A DNA stretch of 64,000 nt from Bostrychus sinensis (lineage: Eukaryota > Chordata > Actinopteri > Gobiiformes > Eleotridae): assembly GCA_020698575.1 (NCBI GenBank), contig CM036248.1, positions 18,393,229 through 18,457,228 on the forward strand. The letters are read 5' to 3'. Positions 42,910 through 55,264 of the stretch are shown piece after piece (the first letter of the stretch is position 1; each line of letters begins with the position of its first letter). The position numbers were made by a program, and so were the translations under genes. Under the pieces are notes generated by a model. The model saw nothing but the letters and a program-made list of their open reading frames with translations, searched no databases and had not been told where the DNA came from.

Positions 42910-44327
42910 GAATAGGGTTATTGTCTCCACTGAACAGTTTGTATTTTGTGAATAACATGTAGCATTTACTAAGAACTGCATTTTTGAACACTTTGTGTAC
43001 TTGTTACATGTTCTTTTTGTCATTGTATCTCTGTTCTGTGTATTTATAGATATTTATATTTGTCTAATGTGTACCCTAATGTTTTTTACTATATTAAACC
43101 CCATCCGTAGCACTAACATGTAAAAGTAGATAAATGATGTTAATTAATTATCAAACCTTTCACATAAAGTACTAACTAACTAACTAAAGTACTTACAATA
43201 TTTTGCTCTTAAAGTACTGCCCCTTGCAGTGTACAGGTCTAGTATCTCTATCTCTCTGTACTGCATTAAAATGGTTTAAACAAGGATTAGACCATTATAG
43301 CCATTATTTTAAAATATTAAAAATAATATTAAAATATTAGTCGGAACACTGAATTCTCTATCCTGAAAGATAGTGGAGTCTTCATTTCAGGGATAGTGCA
43401 TGACTTCAGCTAACACCTGTGGAAATAAAGGCTTCAACACAGGAATAAGATAAGTCATGTTCTGTTTGTCATTACATACACACATCCATCATGTGGCCTA
43501 TCTGTATGTTTGAGATACTAATACAAATGAATGATAAACTGTTTAGAAGTGACAGTTTGATTGTTGATGACATATGGTTTAATTGCGCTAATAAATGTAA
43601 AAAAAAAAATAAAAAAAAAAGTTTAAACAGACGAAGTGCTGGGAGTGCTCACTGGATTTCATCAAATGGGTGCATGCCATATCAGGTGCTCTTCAGAACA
43701 GGAAACTGGGCTGATGAGTAATAACTTGATAAAAAGAGAAAATGTCCGAGGCACTCTGGTCGTTGCTGCATTTTTTTTATTCAACGCCAGCGCGTATCGA
43801 CTGCATTAGCCTTCAAAAGTTTTAACACTGGACCTCCTTGAAATAGGTCCAATCGCTCTTTGCCTTGTTTAACATAAAAATATGCCAGCAGTTACATATT
43901 GACTAGAGGAAGACTTGCATGTTTAATTTAACTTTAATTTTGCTTCAATTTTAAAATCTTTTTTTTTCTTTCTTTAATTGTTAACCATTGCCTATTGGCT
44001 ACATCCGGAGAAATCCTTCAGAATAATGAAAGGCAGAACACGGACTGTTTTTCATAATAAAATTTTATTTAATTCCTATATAACTTAGTACGCTGATAAA
44101 TTACATGTATTGTGTTCTCAATTTACAGATTTGTTGTTGAAGTTCTTGTTTCGTTTATTTATTTATTTCATAATTGTAACGCGGAAATCTCTTTTATCTT
44201 TACAACAATGCTTGATCCACATAAAGTTAAAATCTTTGTCTTTGTCATACTTTTGTTAATTGATATATATTTAAATTGCATAAATCCAACGCTTATCTCT
44301 CAGGTGCTTTTGTCTTTACCTGAACAA
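42910..44327 (+). other. sowaha 3'UTR and spacer
   Basis: AT-rich sequence with ATTAAA near 43094 and AATAAA at 43424-43429 as possible sowaha poly(A) signals. An A-rich run lies at about 43599-43620. The small open frames at 43491-43721 and 44112-44330 are AT-rich and unrecognised. No shroom1 exon was seen. Confidence 0.5.
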
Positions 44328-44427
44328 TGACGTCACAGCGGTGATTGACCACACCTGTGTTTGCTGAAGCACGTGGTGGGTTGTGTTGACCTCCAGCTTC
44401 AGCGAACAGTCTGAGTTTTGACTGTTT
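44328..44427 (+). promoter_or_regulatory. gdf9 proximal promoter: CRE and E-boxes
   Basis: A full palindromic cAMP response element, TGACGTCA, is at 44328-44335. An E-box CACGTG is at 44370-44375, and a CACCTG E-box at about 44352-44357. All lie within 100 bases of the gdf9 ATG. Vertebrate oocyte genes, including GDF9, are commonly driven through E-boxes by FIGLA-type bHLH factors. The role of these particular sites is inferred. Confidence 0.55.
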
Positions 44428-46252
44428 ATGATGGAAAAACCCTTGCTCATGCCAGCTGCGCGTTATTTTGGCACGGTTATCTTTCTGCTGCTGATCACCT
44501 GCAGTAGCTCCGTGGTGAGAGCTCCCGGTGCAGCCTCCAGTGCGGGCTACTACCGCCTGAGTGATTTGACTCAGTATCCGTACGGGAGTATCTTCTCCCC
44601 TCTGCTCAAAGCTCTGTCAGAGCACGGAGGCTCGCGGTGGAGCCCCGGTTTGAGAAAAAGGATAAAACCCGAGCACAAGTACATCAGATATCTGACAGAG
44701 GTGTACAGAAGGTCTTCCAGAGTGCAAAGAAGTGTGGACGGGAATAGTGTTTACAACACAGTGCGGCTGATCAAGCCACAAGATGAATGCCTTCCACAGA
44801 GAGACAAAGGTAAGGGAGAAAATAACATTTTCAAAATATCAGTCAATTTTTTAATTCACAAAAAATTGTACATCAATACAATGACGTGTTTTATAGCCTT
44901 CGCTTTGATGACTTGAATATGCCTGGGGCCACAACACTGTAGCAGTGTAGCCCCTTTTAATATAATAGATAAGATACCTCTATATAAGAATAAGAATACC
45001 TTTATTAGTCCCTCAGTGGGGAAATTGCTAGAATTTGGAGCAAGCCTCCATTTCTATAGTTATTCTTGTTTACTCAACACGACTTTAAATATTGTCATTG
45101 TAGACTTAAAAACAGGAAGAAATGTCACAACTGTACAATTAAAATGTTTACAGTGTTCTTAACATGATTTATTAGCCTACCAATTAAATAATACATTTTA
45201 TGAAATGCAACATGTTGATAATATGAGGGAAGCTCATAATGTAGGCTACTCATAGCATTTTACGATTTAAAAAAATTTAATGTTTTAATTTCTTTAACTC
45301 TTAAATAATGTTTTAATTTCTGTGTTTGCTTTCAGAGGGTTTTATGCAGGATCTTTCCTACAGCCTTGATCAAGTAAGGAAGAAAGAACAACTTCTAAAT
45401 TCTACCCTGCTGTACAGTTTCGACCCTGATCATACATCACCTGTTAGCTCTGTGTGCTATCTTAGTTTAAAAGAACAGGAACCCACCAACCATTGTCGCA
45501 TGTGTCCATCGCTCAGTGTCCTCCGTGCTGTGAACTTCACAGGAGACAGTCTCATAAAGTGGGTTGAGATTGATGTCACTGTGTTTCTTCTGCCTCTCTT
45601 AAAGTTTCAGAAGAATAGTTTACATCTGCTCATCAATATTACCTGCCCAGAGGAGCATGATGACAGTCACAGAGGTATGTTGGAGTCAGCACTGAGGTCC
45701 CCTCCCCTGCTTCTTTATCTGAGCGACACCAGTAAAGTGGCCCACCAAAGGTTAGCCAATAATAAAGCTGAGCAAAAGACATCAGCTGTGGAGAATAAAC
45801 TTCATAAAGAAATCAACAAAACAAAAAGCAGAATCACACACAAAAGAAGATGGAAGAGGAGCTCTCCAAAAAGCAAACGTGACAAGAGTCTGAAAACTCA
45901 GTTACCAGAGCTTCTTCCAAGTTCTGAATTTCCAACAAGTGATTGTGCCCTGTATGATTTCAAGGTGCGATTCAGCCAACTTAAACTTGATCACTGGATT
46001 GTTTTTCCACCTAAGTACAACCCCAGGTACTGCAGAGGTATCTGCCCAAGGACTGTAGGGTTTTTCTATGGGTCACCTGTCCATACCATGGTGCAAAACA
46101 TCATCTATGAGAAGCTAGACTCATCTGTGCCCCGACCCTCATGTGTGCCTTCCCACTACAGCCCCTTGAGTGTCATGATCTTTGAAGAGGATGGCTCTTA
46201 TGTCTACAAGGAGTTTGAAGATATGGTTGCAACCCGATGTACGTGTCGCTAA
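44428..46252 (+). CDS. gdf9: Growth/differentiation factor 9
   Basis: Secreted oocyte TGF-beta ligand that controls follicle growth. Two exons, 44428-44809 and 45336-46252, give 432 aa (human 454); the two-exon structure is usual. A signal peptide lies at about residues 1-30. The proregion ends in a basic stretch, with a furin-type site RRWKR after residue 302, leaving a 130-residue mature peptide. The mature domain has six cysteines (SDCALYDF, NPRYCRGICP, RPSCVPSHYSPLSV, ATRCTCR). The cysteine that normally forms the inter-chain bond is absent (RPSC where others have CC), as known for GDF9 and BMP15. A second basic site KSKR lies shortly after. Unlike human, where GDF9 and UQCRQ are head to head, both are on the plus strand here. 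Confidence 0.95.
44984..45035. repeat. Possible fragment of a common fish interspersed repeat
   Basis: The gdf9 intron contains CTTTATTAGTCCCTCAGTGG followed by GGAAATT. This resembles the TTTATT-AGTCCC-GGGGAAATT fragment often met in fish intergenic DNA. The match is from memory and no element ends are visible. Confidence 0.3.
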
Positions 46253-47390
46253 GTGAGACCTACTTATGTGGGTCTTTGCTTTGTTTTTTACAACTACACA
46301 AAAACATTATCTCAAACCATCTATTACCACACGGGAACCTCTGAGTATCATCAGTGTATCAGATATTCTCACCAAGCTCAGTGATTTCATGAGTCTAAAA
46401 AATCATTCTGCATGAAAATGTTGGATCTGGAGCAGGTGTGAAAACTTAATGAGGAGCGCTTACTTACATGAAGAGTATTTTATCCTAGTGAAAAACATCG
46501 AAGTGGGACTTATTTCTTTTGTTTGAATTATGAGAGAGCAGAATGCAAATGCAAAATAGGCTGCCACACTTGAACAAGCATATGTGAAAATGTGATGTAT
46601 AATTTGATTATTTTAAGTTATTTTTGTTAACTTATTTTGGGTGGGTGGTAAGTATCCTTTAATTTAACACAAAATTGTAGTTTTAAGTTGCCCTGTTCTG
46701 GAAATATGAAAAAGTCACAAACTCTTCTTAAACCTTTTACATATCGTTTTGTTCCTGGAGATTATAAACAGTTAACTGAGTGTTATCTGTCTTCATAATG
46801 TCCTGAATGAAAGTTGTCAAGGTTTTTGTGTGTATTTATTCTAGTCACTACGTGACTGTGTACATATGAATTGAATGAAAACCTATAATTTTTGTACTAG
46901 TTTAATGTGACTAAATGCGTGTCATGTCTGTTTATGCAAAATGAATGAATTCACTGTGTGTCTGTTTTCAGTTTAGGGATAGTCAAAAGATCAAGATATG
47001 TAGGCATACTCTCTACAAGTTGGAAAATAAAAATAGCAAGCAAACTGTCTGTCTTTTCTGCAAAACCTGAAAGCCATTCTTTAAAAAAAGAGAGATTAAA
47101 CCAAATGTAGGTAATATTATTCTGAGGTTTGCAGTCCAAACTGTTTTTTAGTCTAGCGTAGAAGTTTTGTAAGACATTAAATACATATTTAGTCTCCATG
47201 ATAAAAAAAAAGACTGAGTCTAATAAATATGATTAATTCGATAGCTGCAGTGAAATAAACTTGTTTTTAATTGCAAGATGAACTTTCATTCTTTCTCCAG
47301 ACCGCTAGAGGGCGGTACTTTCCTGTAAGCTATGTAAAAAGCAAGGGCACAGGAACTTCTTTATAAAACACGGTTGCGGAACAGTAGCAC
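46253..47390 (+). other. gdf9 3'UTR, then uqcrq promoter and non-coding exon
   Basis: The AATAAA at 47254-47259 is a plausible gdf9 poly(A) signal, about 1 kb after its stop. Just beyond, the donor CACG|GTAAGG at 47391 marks a likely untranslated first exon of uqcrq. The two transcription units would then be only about 100 bases apart. Nothing else coding is seen. Confidence 0.5.
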
Positions 47391-47803
47391 GGTAAGGCTC
47401 AATGTCACAGAATTAATGATTACGTTTTTATGTATGTAATGTTGTTACTCCAATGTGCCGTGTATATCTAGTATTATGTACGCGGCTTTATTGCTCTGTC
47501 ACTTTTAAACGTCACACCTTGTAAGTTAAGGGCAATCTTAGGATCTATTTGGTTGCTCTTCAGCAGCTAACAACTAGCCACTAGCATAACCCGAGTCGTC
47601 GAGATGCTAAGCTATGTGTTTTTTGTATCATATCCCTTTAATGTTTTGATTCACCTTCTAATACAGAAGCTAGCTTGCAGTCGCTAACTATATCGATTCC
47701 AACCCGATGTAGGAGACAGTTGGAAGAAGTCAAGAAAATCGTCTATGTTTATGCTTTATCTAATAACATTATTTCCTTGATTTCAGCTTACTCTCTGGTG
47801 AAC

Positions 47804-48172
47804 ATGGGGCGCCACTTTGGAGATTTGGCAAAGATCAGACATGTGATCACATACAGTATATCCCCCTTTGAGCAGAAGGCTTTTCCCAACTATTTTTCCA
47901 AAGGAATCCCTAATGTTTGGAGGCGATTTACTTCTTCCTTTTTCAAAGTTGCCCCCCGTAAGTTTGTAAACCAAAGGTTTTCCCCCTCATACTCTTAAGA
48001 CCGCTTATATTTTGTGTTTAGTGTGTTATATGTTCAAGATAAGCTGAGTCAATTTGCCTTATGTTCTTCTTTTACAGCAATGATTTTGATGTATACAACA
48101 TACACCTGGGGCACCAATGTCCATCAGCAAGGCAAGAGGAAGAATCCTGCCGACTATGAAAGTGATGAATAA
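47804..48172 (+). CDS. uqcrq: Cytochrome b-c1 complex subunit 8
   Basis: Ubiquinol-binding subunit (QCR8/subunit VII) of mitochondrial complex III, in the inner membrane. Coding exons 47804-47957 and 48078-48172 join in frame to 82 aa, identical in length to human UQCRQ. The N-terminus GRHFGDLAKIRHVITYS.SPFEQKAF and the C-terminus NPADYESDE match the family. A single membrane helix follows FKVAPPMI. The first coding exon begins at 47787 after TTTCAG, with a short 5'UTR before the ATG. A further 5' exon ends at 47391. It lies between gdf9 and hspa4, as in human 5q31.1, although LEAP2 and AFF4 are not seen between. Confidence 0.96.
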
Positions 48173-48222
48173 CTCTTGTCCAGCCTCTCTCTGTTGTTAA
48201 TCCCAGCTCTATATGTGTCGCC

Positions 48223-48228
48223 AATAAA
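48223..48228 (+). terminator. uqcrq poly(A) signal
   Basis: AATAAA 51 bases after the uqcrq stop codon, giving a short 3'UTR typical of small mitochondrial-protein genes. Confidence 0.8.
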
Positions 48229-48726
48229 GATGAATATTTATATGATTTACCCCACACATTTTCTTATTTGTTGAAATTATTTTTATAATCCAAATATAGT
48301 GTATATATTTTTTCCACTTTATGATACTTTTTTATATTAATAGTAAAATAGAACTCAATCATGTTTTTAATAGTTATGGTTAAAGAAATCTTAAAGTGAG
48401 TTGTTAGGGTGTCTGAGTTGTTAATGTAAGTTATTTTGGTGGGATGGTGTAGTTGCAAATGGGCCTATATTGAAACTAAAAGGTAAGGATAGACCTGTGC
48501 AATTTTATTTGACAGAGTGTTTTCCTTATGTCCAGCAATCTGCAAAAAAAATCTTATAAGATAGATCATTTGAATTATTTCAAAGCTATTTTCTGGCAAA
48601 ATGTCACATAAAGCTTATTTGAGGCCTTGGTATTTGGTTTCCTACCAAGGCCCCATTGACCTAATTATGAGTTTATTGCTGACTATTATTGAAATAAGTA
48701 AGAAGTAATACATGCGTATTTGCCTA
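48229..48726. other. Spacer between uqcrq and hspa4
   Basis: About 500 bases of AT-rich intergenic DNA. No gene, splice-bounded frame or repeat could be recognised. Confidence 0.6.
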
Positions 48727-49085
48727 GGGTGACCAGCTGTTCCTATTTAATGGGGACAGACCCAGTTTTAAGCTCCTTGTCCGGTGTCCAAACACATCTA
48801 TTAAATCATTGGGTCCCAGTTGTCCCCATTTTACCAAATAGACAAGCTTAGGGAACTTAAAACACATCTGCCTGAAGATCTTTTGTCACTCAATTTATTT
48901 ACCATGTCATTGTTTTGATTAATAAATTCACATCATATTCTAAACCTGAGCTCTAGCGTCATGTACTTTGAATTACATGACAGGAAAATATATGAATTTC
49001 AGAAGCCTTTTTGTTACTTGGTTAGTTCAAATGCATTTGGGAAAAAAATATTGGTCCCAGTTTTGGGGTCTAGAAATCTGGTCAC
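48727..49085. repeat. Possible old DNA-transposon remnant
   Basis: The left edge reads TAGGGTGACCAGCTG and the right edge, reversed, reads CATAGTGACCAGATT; they share a GTGACCAG core in inverted orientation. CCAGTTTT and GTCCCAGTT motifs recur inside. No target duplication was found, so the boundaries are uncertain. Confidence 0.35.
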
Positions 49086-49190
49086 TATGTTTACCATGAT
49101 ATTGCAGTAAACTGAAATGGCACCGTGAGAGATTCCCGGCCTCTTGGTGGCGCACGCCCCTGGAGCTTCTCGCCTCTGCGGTCGGACGCT

Positions 49191-49219
49191 ATTGGCTGAG
49201 GGCGCAGAAGATTCCTGAA
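49191..49219 (+). promoter_or_regulatory. hspa4 promoter: CCAAT box and heat-shock element
   Basis: A reverse CCAAT box (ATTGG) at 49191-49195 is followed by GAAGATTCCTGAA at 49207-49219. The latter is a perfect three-unit heat-shock element (GAA nn TTC nn GAA) 171 bases before the ATG. Such elements bind trimeric HSF1. CCAAT boxes close to HSEs are common in heat-shock promoters. The surrounding 49130-49260 is GC-rich. Confidence 0.7.
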
Positions 49220-49389
49220 CCGGCCCCAGAGTGACGGCGCACCGCATGCTGCCGCGGCTCAGCTTCATGGAACAACGACCATCGTTCGCGGAGTAAAACA
49301 AATCGTAACCGCCCCTTCTGCTGCCACTTTTAGCACTAAGATTTTGTCCCAATCTTCCTTGTAAGCACCGCTCTGTTTAGTTAGTGAAG

Positions 49390-52300
49390 ATGTCAGTGGT
49401 CGGCTTTGACGTGGGGTTTATGAACTGCTATGTAGCGGTAGCCAGAGCCGGAGGGATTGAGACTGTTGCCAATGAATACAGCGACAGGTGTACACCGTAA
49501 GTATTAATTGCACTCTTGGTTTTGTGACATTTTAGAGGTGTGTTCTGTCTTAATATTAAAAAAATAATAAAAAATAAATATCAAAGCTTTTTAGTTGTTT
49601 TGCTTCTGGAAGCTAAAATTGCTATGTTGCTAGTTAGCATGCTAATGGATTTTGCATCAAGGAAGCGGCATGTGATACGAGTGCTAAAGCTAAGGTTTGG
49701 CTGATTAATTGTGACCAAAAAATTACTCGAGTGAAGTTAGCGAACCTATGACACTTTATGTAGTTTTTACACAATTGAAACAGACATTTAAATAAATAGA
49801 TATGGTGTTAAGTGTTTTTTTTACTGGCAGAAATTGAGGAGCCAGAAGGAGGCCGAGCTGCTGTCTGCGGCTCCATTCATTTTGATGAAGAAATGATTCA
49901 GCCATATTCAATAATAAAAAGAAAGACTTTGTTGTGCTCGGTTTCCTAGCGTTGCCAAAAATAATACATGGATTGCAAAAAATGCAACATGTCCCTCAAA
50001 AAACTTGTACCAAGGATAAAAGCATCAAGAGCATACAACAGAGCCATATAAAATACAGTAGCATAAGTGTTATCATACGGAGAGACCGGGGTTCGAGTCC
50101 CTACTCCATAATTAATGTAATTTATCTTCTTTTATGACAATATGGAAGGCAAACATGTCTGCATAAATTGCCTTATGAATGAAAATACAATTTTAGAACA
50201 ACATCAACCTGAAATTAATGTTTTATTTCTTCTCACAGAGCATGTGTGTCTTTTGGACCACGAAACCGCTCAATTGGTGCTGCTGCAAAAAGTCAGGTGT
50301 GTATTTATAGATACATTTACAGTGTCCTTTGTTTTTAATTAAAACATTAACAGTGGTAAAACTTTTTTTTATATCTCAAACAGGTTGTCACAAACTGCAA
50401 GAACACAGTCCAGGGATTCAAGAGGTTTCATGGCAGGGCATTTTCAGATCCTTATGTGCAGCACCTCAAATCCAGCCTTGTTTATGATATTGCACAGATG
50501 CCCACAGGAACAACTGGTATTAAGGTAAATGATAAATGAGTTTTATGAGTGCTGCACCCAGTCAGATTATAATATGAACATGTTAAATGTAAAATTGTGT
50601 TGTTCTCTGAAGGTGATGTACATGGAGGAAGAGAAGATTTTCAGCATTGAACAAGTCACAGCCATGCTGTTGACCAAGCTCAAAGAGACTGCAGAAAGTG
50701 CTCTGAAAAAGCCTGTGGCTGACTGTGTTGTTTCTGTAAGTATGACATAACAAAGCACATTCTAATAAAATCACTTGTTATGAGTATGGCTTCATAGCTC
50801 AGACTGAAATAATCTGTAAACTCTCTAAACTTATTTCATGTCCAGATTAAGATCAATTATTTTGTTTTTGTTTTATATTACATAAAGCTTAGATATCTAA
50901 TCCCTATTACATGTATAAATTTGAATATGAAGGCCTGGTAAGCCTATTGTGATTTCTGTATTTTAACTAGGTTCCCTGCTATTACACTGATGCTGAGAGG
51001 AGATCAGTAGTAGATGCAGCTCAGATTGCTGGACTCAACTGCCTGCGACTTATGAATGAGACGACTGCAGGTCTGTACTAAATGATTTGTCTTTATTCTT
51101 ACTTAATTTATGATAAACCTGTTACTGGCAGCAGGAGTAGCAATATTATGTATATTAATGTAATAATAATCTAAATCTTATATCTAAAATATTACAGTTG
51201 CATTGGCGTATGGCATCTATAAACAGGATCTCCCTGCTCCTGAAGAGAAAGCCAGAAATGTGGTGTTTGTAGACTTGGGCCATTCAGGATACCAAACATC
51301 TGTATGTGCCTTTAATAAGGGCAAGCTGAAGGTGTGTAGTCATAACTATGTTTTACTCAATGTTATTTAAGTGTATTCAAGATCTGATGTTTTCATCTTT
51401 GTTCTTCAGGTTCTTGCTACAGCGTGTGACCCAGAACTAGGGGGAAAGGACTTTGATGAGGTACTGGTACAACACTTCTGTGAGGAATTTGGCAAGAAGT
51501 ACAAGATTGATGTCAAGTCAAAACCCAGAGCTCTAGTCAGGCTCTACCAGGAGTGTGAAAAACTCAAAAAGTTGATGAGTGCAAACTCTTCTGATCTGCC
51601 TCTTAATATTGAATGCTTCATGAATGACATTGATGTGACTGGGAAATTAAACAGGTAAAAGCCATTTACAAATGATTTATTTGTATATACTATATTTAAT
51701 GATTTCCCAAAACATAGATTATTTTCTTTTGTAAAAGGGTCCAGTTTGAGGAGATGTGTGCTGACATCCTTACTAGAGTAGAGCCTCCTCTGCACAGTTT
51801 GTTGGAACAGGCCAGTGAGTAATGATTTTAGCTAGGTAACTGTTCATCATTGAGTGTATTTTTCAGTACAAGTAACAAGTCATTGTCTTTCTTCACCTAG
51901 AACTTAAAAAGGACGACATCTATGCAGTAGAGATTCTGGGTGGAGCTTCCAGGATCCCGGCTGTCAAGGAAAGAATCAGCAAATTCTTCGGAAAGGAACT
52001 GAGCACCACATTAAATGCTGATGAAGCTGTGGCAAGAGGATGTGCTCTGCAGGTTACGCATGCTGTTTTTTTTTTTTTTTATTTTTTTTTTTTTTTCCAG
52101 AGCTGCACTTTACAATGTCTTTGCTCTTTGGACTTTTTCTTATGAGTAATTTTATATAGCTTTCTACTCTGGTTGTTATTATTGAATTCAAATTAATTTT
52201 TATAAAATTTTCTCTTTGTAGTGTGCAATATTGTCACCTGCCTTCAAAGTCCGCGAATTCTCAATCACAGATGTGGTTCCTTATCCAATCTCCTTGAAGT

Positions 52301-54957
52301 GGCATTCAGCTGCAGAGGAAGGACTGAGGTAAAATAAACAGAAATTACTTTTATAGTGTGGCTTAATTGTTTACTTTTTAATAATTAAGCTCATTTTAAT
52401 TTTAGTGATTGTGAGGTGTTTCCTAAAAACCACGCAGCACCTTTCTCTAAAGTTTTGACTTTCTACCGGAGAGAGCCTTTCTCCTTGGAGGCCTACTATA
52501 ATTGCCCTAATGAGCTGCCATACCCTGATCCCACTATTGGTAAGGCACATGGTAGCTCAGATTTCTTTGGAGCATATAATGGGCTCTTGTGTCTGTGATA
52601 CTATTTAAGATTTTTGTATGTTTTATTTTTTTAGGTCAGTTTATGATCCAGAAAGTTGTCCCTCAGGCATCTGGGGAGAGCTCCAAGGTTAAAGTTAAGG
52701 TGCGGGTGAACATTCATGGGATCTTCAGTGTCTCTAGTGCCTCCCTGGTTGAAGTACAGAAGTCTGATGAGTCAGAGGAGCCCATGGAAACCGATCAAAC
52801 CCAAGACAAAGAAGGAGAGGTACTACAACCCCCCATATAAAGCAGTACTTAAACGATTGGTTACTTGCTTACTTTCTGCTAGTGTTTGTTAAATGTATTT
52901 TTGTTACTTAGCAGAACAAGATGCAGACTGACCAGGAAGAGCATCAGGGTCAAGGAGAGAGTCCAAAAGAAGCAGAAGATAAGACATCTCAGGAAACTGA
53001 AGAGATGGAGGTAAAAACCTGTATATGAATTTTTAAGGCTAAGGTAATGCTAAAAAGTTACAAAGAACATTTCTTTCCTTTAGACAACCACAGATGAGAG
53101 CAAAGGCGAAAAGAAGTCGGACCAGCCCCCACAAGCCAAAAAGCCCAAAGTCAAAACAAAAGTGCTAGAGCTTCCAATTGAAAACAGCCCACAGTGGCAG
53201 CTAGCAGTTGACATGCTCAATCTCTTTGTAGAAAATGAGGTAACTACAGATTGACTCCCCTCGGACCCATCCAACTGTCATCATTTAATGACTTCTATAT
53301 AGCGGTTACAGTTGCTGTTTTGGCTTCTCCACAGGGTAAGATGATCATGCAGGACAAGCTGGAGAAAGAGAGGAATGACGCTAAGAACAATGTGGAAGAG
53401 TATGTGTATGACATGAGGGACAAACTGCATGGGATGTATGAGAAGTTTGTCAGCGAGTCTGTGAGTCAAATAGTGAACTAACAAAAAGCATGTGAATTAT
53501 TTACCAAATACATTGTTGGGTATAACCTTTTTACATGACTATTTTACATTTTATTTTGGCATGTAGGACCGTGATGCCCTGTCATTAAAGCTGGAGGATA
53601 CTGAAAACTGGTTGTATGAAGAAGGCGAGGACCAACCCAAACAAGTGTACATTGACAAACTGGCAGAGTTAAAAGTAATTACAATGGGAAATTAATCAGG
53701 TTCCCCTTGTTAAAAATATTGTAATATATTGTAAATATTTATTTATTTATTTTTAACAGAAACTCGGCCTGCCCATTCAAGAGAGGTATGCAGAAGCTGA
53801 GGAGAGACCTAAAGCATTTGAAGAAATGGGAAAACAAATTCAGCAGTACATGAAATTTGTTGAGGCATACAAGATGAAGGTACAGCTAAAAGATTTCTTT
53901 GGCCAACCTGTCAAACTATTAAAAATCCTTTTGTTTTTTTAGGAGGAGCAATATGATCATTTGGAGGAGACAGATGTCACTAAAGTAGATAAATTAACCA
54001 ACGATGCAATGATCTGGATGAACAGTGCCATGAACCAGCAAAGCAAACAATGTCTGACAGTAGATCCTTCAGTCAAAGTCAAAGATATAAAAGCAAAAAC
54101 AAGGGTAAGTTTTAATCAAAAGGTTAATAGGAAACTTTAAACAAATCCATAAAACTGGAAAAACATTAAAATTTATCTTAAAACCAAATGAGCAATCTCC
54201 TCTTCCTGTAAAATGGCTCCTTTTTAAAAGCAATAGGACAAAATATCTGAAAGGTTTTTAACAGCAAACATTTTGAGAATCAGAAACTAAAAGAGGACGT
54301 CCATGTTATCATCGTCTGGGGTTGGGCCTACAGAGGTTTGAGCCATCATTTGTTCTACGTAACAGAAGCTTTGTCCAGATAACTTCTTTTTAAACCCTTT
54401 ATTGTGATTGAGTTAGCCTGGACAATAATTAAGCTATGTTTATTTCTTTGGGCATTTGTAAGATTGCAAGAGAGATGAGGTTTGTTTCTAAATAACACTA
54501 TATAAATAAGTACTAAAATTGGCATTGGCCTCTATTTACTGTGATTAATGCAAATACAGAAGATAAGGTACAGTATGTGGATTAGATACCCAACCTCATC
54601 AGTTGAGTAATTCAATGACTATGCCTGGATTTCTAGATACCTTTTGCTCACAAATAGTTAAACCGATCAATAACTCGCATAAAAGCTCAGGCTGAGCCTT
54701 TTGGAATCCTACAATGTCAGTAACCAGTTTGTTTTTTTTTATTTTAGGAGCTTTTCTCTGCTTGTAACCCTATTGTGACCAAACCTAAGCCCAAGGTAGA
54801 GCTACCCAAGGAGGAGCCCTCTGCAGAACAGAATGGGCCTGTCAATGGGCAGGAGAAATCCCAAGAAGACGGTGCCGACAAAGGAACAACTGAAGCCGCA
54901 GGCAGCAACACCACCTCAGAAACCACAGAAAACAAACCTGAAATGGACCTTGACTAA
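49390..54957 (+). CDS. hspa4: Hsp110-family chaperone HSPA4 (Apg-2)
   Basis: Cytosolic nucleotide-exchange factor and holdase for Hsp70. Nineteen exons: 49390-49496, 50239-50296, 50384-50524, 50613-50735, 50971-51070, 51198-51331, 51410-51654, 51738-51814, 51901-52052, 52222-52328, 52406-52539, 52635-52819, 52915 (or 52912)-53010, 53084-53239, 53335-53460, 53567-53674, 53760-53879, 53943-54104, 54748-54957. All join in frame to 846-847 aa (human 840). The N-terminal ATPase domain starts SVVGFDVGF and has LRLMNETTAVALAYGIYK and EILGGASRIPAVKE. The beta domain has VREFSITDVVPYPISL; an acidic loop with EEPMETDQ follows; the helical lid has EEYVYDMRDKL and DTENWLYEEGEDQPKQ. The end, EMDLD, resembles human EMDID, so this is HSPA4 rather than HSPA4L. 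Long T runs lie just after exon 9. Confidence 0.97.
50074..50112 (+). other. tRNA-like B-box fragment
   Basis: Inside hspa4 intron 1, GACCGGGGTTCGAGTCCCTA contains a good Pol III B box (GGTTCGAGTCC) flanked by pairable G and C runs, as in a tRNA T-arm. No A box or complete cloverleaf lies upstream, so this is not a tRNA gene. It is more likely the remains of a tRNA-derived SINE. Confidence 0.4.
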
Positions 54958-55264
54958 AACAACTTAATGCGCAATGACAACTAGGTGCTGGTTGTACAGC
55001 CTCAGTGTATTTCAGAGCAAGTACAGGGTTTTGGGAAGTTCACTCCAGAGTCAGATGCAGGCAGGATAATTAGTACACTGAGCAGTTCCCAGTGGTATCT
55101 CTGTCTGATGACATAGCATGCCCCTCTCTCTCTTTCTGGATGACAAAAATAAAAAAAAAAAACAGCTGCAATAAGCCTCTTTGACAATGAGTGCTGTACA
55201 CACAATGGTATTTATTTCTGTTCCTGTACTCTGTGTGTTCTGGTCTGTGTCACATTATGGTTTT

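Noticed and set aside
50074..50112. tRNA gene
   Set aside because: Only the T-arm region is present; there is no A box, anticodon arm or acceptor pairing.
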